The notes under the pieces were generated by a model that was not told the origin of the DNA, searched no databases, and saw only the letters and a program-made list of their open reading frames with translations. The translations under genes and the position numbers were made by a program. Positions 29,635 to 33,602 of a stretch of 33,602 nucleotides of DNA are shown here, one piece after another; within the stretch, counting starts at the first letter, position 1; each line of letters begins with the position of its first letter. Origin of the DNA: a virus; IMG/VR virus record IMGVR_UViG_3300045256_000838, positions 1-33,602 of that record. One strand, written 5' to 3'.

Positions 29635-30153
29635 ATGCCCGACCAGAACCAGCCAACCCCCGCCGCCACCGTGGGCAACCCCGCGCCCGCGTCGATGCTC
29701 GACCTCTGCGCCCAGATCGCCGAGGGGGAGATCACCATCAAGGGCCGCCGCTACCGCGTGCGGGCGCTCAGCGACACGCAGGTGCAGGCCTCCGCCGCCG
29801 CCTTCCCCGCGCCGGTCCCGCCCGTGACCATCCCGCGCGGGCGCGGGTCGGCCGCGCCCCCCGAGCCGGACCCCTACGATCCGGACTTCCAGACGGCCAG
29901 CCGGATCTACCGCCGCCGCATCCTCGCCGCCCAGGCCGTGCTGGCCCTTGACCTCGAGCACCAGTCGCGCCGCTGGGGCGGCGCCAGCTTCGGCGACGCC
30001 TACGCCGTCACGCCCGAGCGGCTGGCCTGGCTGGCCGGCGCCGCCGAGCACCTCCGCCAGCACACTGCCCCCGCGCTGATCGACGCGATCGTCGCCGAGA
30101 GTGACCGACTCGGCAGCCCCGACCGACTGGAGAGCGAAGCAAAAAACTCCTGA
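29635..30153 (+). CDS. Tail assembly chaperone, zero-frame product (G-like)
   Basis: A 172-residue protein after the tail tube and before the tape measure, the position of lambda gpG. It starts MPDQNQPTPAA and has ITIKGRRYRVRALSDTQVQASAAAF and helices ASRIYRRRILAAQAVLALDLEHQ and TPERLAWLAGAAEHLRQH. Its last codons, GCA AAA AAC TCC TGA, contain the in-phase slippery site A AAA AAC, so a fraction of ribosomes should make a longer fusion. It would bind the tape measure during tail assembly. Confidence 0.78.
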   Translation: MPDQNQPTPAATVGNPAPASMLDLCAQIAEGEITIKGRRYRVRALSDTQVQASAAAFPAPVPPVTIPRGRGSAAPPEPDPYDPDFQTASRIYRRRILAAQAVLALDLEHQSRRWGGASFGDAYAVTPERLAWLAGAAEHLRQHTAPALIDAIVAESDRLGSPDRLESEAKNS

Positions 30154-30177
30154 CCGCCGAGCCCACCGCGCTCGGCG
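30141..30177 (+). promoter_or_regulatory. Programmed -1 frameshift signal
   Basis: The slippery heptamer A AAA AAC is at 30141-30147, in the correct phase for gene 29635. A 7-base spacer (30148-30154, containing the zero-frame TGA) is followed by a perfect 8-bp GC-rich stem, CGCCGAGC (30155-30162) with GCTCGGCG (30170-30177), loop 7. A GGAG at 30129-30132, 8 bases upstream, resembles the stimulatory Shine-Dalgarno element of dnaX. Confidence 0.8.
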
Positions 30178-30359
30178 TGAGAAAACCGCCCAAGCCGCCC
30201 CGGGCCGTCACCGGGCTCTACCTGCGGCTGCGGCTGCTCGAACGGTTCGCCTGGCTGACGCCCGAAAAAATCGCCCAGATGGACCCGGGGTCCCTGGCCG
30301 TGCTCGAACACTACAACCGCCTGCGACTGGCCGAAGAGGCCGGGCCCAGCGAGGAATAA
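30147..30359 (+). CDS. Frameshift extension of the tail chaperone (GT-like)
   Basis: After a -1 shift at the slippery site, reading continues here for 70 residues (LLTAEPTALGVRKPPKPPRAV, helix GLYLRLRLLERFAWLTPEKIAQMDPGSL), giving a fusion of about 241 residues with the upstream gene. This is the T part of a lambda-type G-GT pair, which recruits the tail tube to the tape measure. A GTG at 30177 could start it alone, but the slippery site and the hairpin favour fusion. Confidence 0.75.
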   Translation, partial: LLTAEPTALGVRKPPKPPRAVTGLYLRLRLLERFAWLTPEKIAQMDPGSLAVLEHYNRLRLAEEAGPSEE

Positions 30360-30366
30360 CGCACCC

Positions 30367-31035
30367 GTGGTTACGGTCCGCGCCAACTGGAACATCCTGC
30401 GGCAGCGCGTGGCCAAGCTGATCAACGCCTCCGACGGGGCGACCAACCTGGCCACGCGCGCCATCGCCAGGATGGTCGCCGACTCGCTCCAGCGAACGCC
30501 CGTGGACACCGCCCGCACGCTGCGGGCCTTCAGCATGGCCAGCAACGACCTGGGCCTGGGCCCCTACCCCGTTCCCTCGCTCCAGCCCAGCCGCCACTAC
30601 GAGCGCGTGCTCAAGCGCCTGGCCAAGCAGCTCTCGCGCTGGGAGGCCTTCGACCGCTGGGCCCGCGAGCACGGGCAGACCGAGACGAAGAACTACCGCC
30701 GATACGTGCTGCCCAACCTGCAGCGCGCCCGGCAGGCCTGGAACGACTACCGCGCCGCCATCGGCCAGGACGCGGTGGTGATGATGAACAAGGGCCGGGC
30801 GGTGGAGTTCACCGTGCGGCTGAAGACCTTCGGCGGCGAGGGGCGCGTGGTCCGCGACGGCAAGGGGGGCGTGGCGCTCTACCGCTGGATCAACAAAGAA
30901 CCGCACGCCCGGACGGTCGAAGCCAAGTTCGGCACCGTCCGCCACGCCCTGGCCCGCGCCCGCGCGGCCGGCGGCAAGACCGCCAAGAAGTCATTCCTGC
31001 GGGGCCTGCCCACCGCGCTGCGCATGCCCGCCTGA
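30367..31035 (+). CDS. Hypothetical tail-region protein
   Basis: A 222-residue basic, mostly helical protein from a GTG just after the chaperone extension. It has ATRAIARMVADSLQRTPVDTARTLRAFSMAS, YERVLKRLAKQLSRWEAFDRWARE and EPHARTVEAKFGTVRHALARARA in overview. The beginning (RTPVDTARTLRAF) recalls HK97 gp10-type neck proteins that read PVDTGxLR, but it lies after the chaperones, which is unusual for gp10. Likely a minor tail or tail-completion protein; not certain. Confidence 0.5.
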   Translation: MVTVRANWNILRQRVAKLINASDGATNLATRAIARMVADSLQRTPVDTARTLRAFSMASNDLGLGPYPVPSLQPSRHYERVLKRLAKQLSRWEAFDRWAREHGQTETKNYRRYVLPNLQRARQAWNDYRAAIGQDAVVMMNKGRAVEFTVRLKTFGGEGRVVRDGKGGVALYRWINKEPHARTVEAKFGTVRHALARARAAGGKTAKKSFLRGLPTALRMPA

Positions 31036-31050
31036 ACGCCGAGCACCGCC

Positions 31051-32265
31051 ATGGCCGACATCGACATTGCCGTAGGCCTGAACTCCGCCCAGTTCCAGGC
31101 GGGGCTGCGCGCCCTGGAGAGCCCGACGCAGCGCGCCGCCGCGCGCATCGCCAACATGCTCGGCGGGGCCGCGGCCTTTATGGCCGCCAAGAAGGCCTAC
31201 CAGATCTGCGCCGACGCCGCGCGGGCCTACGCCGAGAGCAACACCGACGCCGCCCGCACCATGGGCGACATGAACCTGCAGGCCGGGCGGTTGCAGAAGG
31301 CCCTGGGCGAGGACGTGGTCGGCGCCCTGGACATGGCCCTGCCGGCCGTCAGGACCCTGACCGATACGCTCTTGACGGCCAAGGCCGCCGCCGTCGAGTA
31401 CCTGGCCGTCTGGGTCGGCGGCGAAGAGGCCGCGGCGGTGTCGGTCCTGCAGGCCCAGAACAAGGAGATGGGCAAGTTCTTCGGCGAGGCGAAGAAGACC
31501 AAGGACATCGTCGCGGGCCTCGAGGCCGAGGCGGCCAAGCTGATGGACACCCTCGACCGCGACGCGCTCGGCAACACGCTCGGGCCCGAGGCCAAGCGCG
31601 CCCTGGCGGCCAAGGACTACGCCAAGACCATCGACGAGATCAAGAAGACGCTCAAGACCATGCCCGCCGGGCCGCGCCGCGACGCGCTGGAGACCGAGAT
31701 GGTCGTGGCCGCCAACCGCGCCAACGCCCTGCGCGTGGCCCGCCTGACCGATGAAGAGTTCGCCGCCAAGCAGCAGGCGGCCAAGGAACAGGCCGAGGCC
31801 TACAAGGCCCGCGTCGACGCCTTCGTCGCCACGCAGAACGCCCTGACCAGCAACGCCATCGCCAACCTCGCCGCCAACCCCGGCCAGGAAGACGCCGCCA
31901 AGCTGCTGCAGATCCAGGCCGACTACGCCCAGCAGATCCTCAAGGCCCAGCAGGACACGCTGCTAACCGAAGAGGCCCGCGCGCTCGCCGTCGACACCCT
32001 CAACGCCCAGCAACGCGAGGCGCTGAACCTCGCCCGGCAGCAGATCGACCGCGCTGGCCGGAGCGAGCGGTTCACCCTGGCCGGCTCGGGGAGCGTTGGC
32101 CTCAGCCGCGCCATCGCCGGGGGGCAACTGGTCGGCAGCGCGGCCGGGCCATCGGCCGGCACCCGCGCCGCCGAGGCGGCGGCCAAGACCCTCGACAAGA
32201 TCAACGGCACCCTCGACCGCCTCTGGGGGGCGACCCAGCAGGGCCTCGTCGGCGTGGCGGGCTGA
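31051..32265 (+). CDS. Short tape measure protein
   Basis: A 404-residue, largely helical protein placed after the tail chaperones. The N-terminus, DIDIAVGLNSAQFQAGLRALE, resembles the start of many tape measures (IxVxLdssqfxaGLkxl). Charged helices with coiled-coil character fill the middle (LTDEEFAAKQQAAKEQAEAYKARV), and a hydrophobic/Gly end follows. It sets tail length in siphophages. At 404 residues it is much shorter than typical tape measures (lambda gpH is about 850), so the tail should be short. Confidence 0.7.
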   Translation: MADIDIAVGLNSAQFQAGLRALESPTQRAAARIANMLGGAAAFMAAKKAYQICADAARAYAESNTDAARTMGDMNLQAGRLQKALGEDVVGALDMALPAVRTLTDTLLTAKAAAVEYLAVWVGGEEAAAVSVLQAQNKEMGKFFGEAKKTKDIVAGLEAEAAKLMDTLDRDALGNTLGPEAKRALAAKDYAKTIDEIKKTLKTMPAGPRRDALETEMVVAANRANALRVARLTDEEFAAKQQAAKEQAEAYKARVDAFVATQNALTSNAIANLAANPGQEDAAKLLQIQADYAQQILKAQQDTLLTEEARALAVDTLNAQQREALNLARQQIDRAGRSERFTLAGSGSVGLSRAIAGGQLVGSAAGPSAGTRAAEAAAKTLDKINGTLDRLWGATQQGLVGVAG

Positions 32266-32280
32266 AGCAAGACCAACCTC

Positions 32281-32820
32281 ATGAGCACCTTTGCCCTGGC
32301 CGTGACCTTCGACACCGTTCCCACCCGCGGCGCCTCCGCGGCGGCGGTGATCGCCACGCCCGCCCTGCCCGTCGGGCTGCTGGGCGTTGAAGACCTCATC
32401 GTCCAGGTCGCCGGGCTGGCCGATCCGTTCGCCGGGGCCGTGCTGACGATTGAGCACAGCGGCGACGGGGCGACCTGGAGCACCGTGCCCGCCGCGCTCG
32501 CCCCCGACGGCGCGACCCTCACCGGGGCGGGTCTGCGGCGCGTCGACGCGCGGCAGTTGGCCCTGGTCCGCCTGCGGCTCTCTGCGCCCGAGGCGAGCGC
32601 CGGGGCCGTGAGCGTGCTGCTGGTGGCGATGCGCCGCACCGGGCCCTTCCCGGCCGACCTGGCCGAAGTCTGGAACGGCAAGACCGTGAGCGTTGCCGAC
32701 GGCCGCACGCTGACCACGCCGCCGCCGACGGGATCGGGCACACCCCCCGCCGGCAGCGGCGGAGCGGGCTCTGGTGGCGGGGGGGGCGGCAACAACGCGG
32801 GGGGAGGGCTTGATCCGTGA
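32281..32820 (+). CDS. Minor tail hypothetical with Gly-rich tail
   Basis: A 179-residue protein. Residues about 1-125 are beta-rich (LAVTFDTVPTRG, LIVQVAGLADPFAGAVLTIEHSGDGATWSTVPAAL, LALVRLRLSA) and resemble a small jelly-roll or Ig-like fold. The last ~50 residues are Gly/Ser/Thr-rich and disordered. It precedes the final gene by a four-base overlap. It is probably a distal tail or decoration protein; no family is recognised. Confidence 0.5.
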   Translation: MSTFALAVTFDTVPTRGASAAAVIATPALPVGLLGVEDLIVQVAGLADPFAGAVLTIEHSGDGATWSTVPAALAPDGATLTGAGLRRVDARQLALVRLRLSAPEASAGAVSVLLVAMRRTGPFPADLAEVWNGKTVSVADGRTLTTPPPTGSGTPPAGSGGAGSGGGGGGNNAGGGLDP

Positions 32821-33602
32821 GCCTGGCCGGCACCAGCGTGCACCTGTGCGATGACCGCTACCACGACCGCTTCGGCTACGAGAGCGGCCGGGGCTACGCG
32901 GGGACGCGCTTCTTCCGCGTCTACACCGATGACCCCGTCGCCGCGCTGACCGCCCCGGGCGTGCCCGGCAAGGGCGACGCCTGGAGCACGGCCTTCCCCG
33001 GCGTGATCGTCCAGAGCCTCGACAGCGAATACGAGGGCGGGCGGAGCGACACCGACCGCGTCGGGCGCTGCCTGGTGCGCGTGAACTACGCCGCGCCGAG
33101 CGGACGCCTGGGCCAGCCCCCGGCCAACGCGGCCCTGGCCTACACCGAGCAGGAAGTGCAGGTCGGCTCCGTGCACGTGGTCTACCCCGTCGGCGAACTC
33201 CGACCCGGCGAGATGGGGCCGCCCGACTCTACGCCCATCGCCGGGGGGCGCGGCTGCGACATCGAGACCGTCAGCGTCGGCTGCAAGGTGCACCGCTTCT
33301 TCCCCCTCTCGGCCCCGCCCGACCTGGCCGACTGGCTGCCGCTGGTCGGCAAGCTCAACCGCAACACGCTTCTCCTCCCCGGCCTGCTGGGGACCAGCAC
33401 CACCGTGGCGATCGAGCCCTATCAGGCCCGCTACCGCGCGCCGAGCATGACGCGCGACGGCGACCTGATCCGCCTGACCCACGAGCTGGTGATCGCCCCC
33501 GACCACGACGTGTACTACTTCCTCGAGGACGACAAGGGCCTGCCCGTCGGCGACGTGCGGGCGGCGCGCGTCTACCTCTCCACCGACTTCCCGGCGCTCT
33601 AA
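32817..33602 (+). CDS. Distal tail-region hypothetical protein
   Basis: A 261-residue protein with GTG start overlapping the previous stop and a TAA at the very end of the window. It is beta-rich with many aromatic residues (FFRVYTDD, VQVGSVHVVYPVGEL, VGCKVHRFFPLSA, DHDVYYFLEDDKGLP). Its place after the tape measure suggests a distal tail or baseplate protein, but no signature is seen. The tail module presumably continues beyond the window. Confidence 0.5.
   Translation: MSLAGTSVHLCDDRYHDRFGYESGRGYAGTRFFRVYTDDPVAALTAPGVPGKGDAWSTAFPGVIVQSLDSEYEGGRSDTDRVGRCLVRVNYAAPSGRLGQPPANAALAYTEQEVQVGSVHVVYPVGELRPGEMGPPDSTPIAGGRGCDIETVSVGCKVHRFFPLSAPPDLADWLPLVGKLNRNTLLLPGLLGTSTTVAIEPYQARYRAPSMTRDGDLIRLTHELVIAPDHDVYYFLEDDKGLPVGDVRAARVYLSTDFPAL

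Noticed and set aside
30177-30359. Independent 60-residue gene from GTG 30177
   Set aside because: No ribosome site precedes it, the GTG lies at the base of the frameshift hairpin, and the slippery site gives a better explanation.

Overview
The window looks like a temperate, lambda-like siphophage (or prophage) genome segment. Nearly every gene lies on the + strand, in a lambda-type order. The host is probably a high-GC bacterium. The integrase type and the GC-rich, Gly-rich style of the proteins suggest a planctomycete, but that is inference; nothing in the window fixes the host. In the 60-base lines I counted by hand, GC is about 55-63% left of roughly 4.64 kb and about 70-75% over most of the right part, with lower patches around 7.3-7.9 kb.

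Layout. (1) 1-4640, control and integration: a small membrane protein, an XRE repressor overlapping an ImmA/IrrE metalloprotease, a zinc-ribbon protein, a Dam-type adenine methyltransferase, a minimal tyrosine-recombinase-like protein, an Xis-like HTH protein and a full integrase. The same operator, TGTACGC-N6-GCGTACA, lies before the repressor and before the zinc-ribbon gene. The 3' end of the integrase runs into a sequence matching the 3' half of a tRNA-Lys(CUU) on the - strand, an att-type core. (2) 4.7-12.65 kb, accessory and replication: a recent tandem duplication of a 17-residue-repeat protein, a chain of small start/stop-overlapped genes, a cytosine-C5 methyltransferase, a stand-alone DnaA-domain-IV-like protein and a 1058-residue primase-helicase. 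(3) 12.65-13.44 kb, the only long stretch without a convincing gene: G-rich, with three copies of the palindrome GCACGCGTGC, a long hairpin and a good sigma-70-like promoter. (4) 13.4-19.2 kb, packaging: Gly-rich hypotheticals, a Nu1-like small terminase, a phage sigma factor and a GpA-type large terminase. (5) 19.3-25.3 kb, head: gpW-position gene, portal, S49 protease/scaffold with a likely internal Nu3-like start, cement protein and major capsid protein. (6) 25.4-26.5 kb: four small membrane or lipoprotein-like genes, possibly for lysis, with no endolysin. (7) 26.5-33.6 kb: LamG-like protein, connectors, tail tube, tail chaperone with a textbook -1 frameshift signal, a short tape measure and distal tail genes. 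The window ends on a stop codon.

How the parts fit: the XRE/ImmA pair with paired operators would hold the lysogenic state and release the int/xis/dam operon on induction. The DnaA-like protein and primase-helicase would start replication, perhaps at the palindrome cluster. The sigma factor may drive the packaging, head and tail genes. The most checkable unusual signals are the frameshift cassette, the paired operators, the att core lying inside rather than at the edge of the phage genes (and at a composition break), the mirrored duplicated repeat genes, and the palindrome cluster beside a DnaA-like gene.
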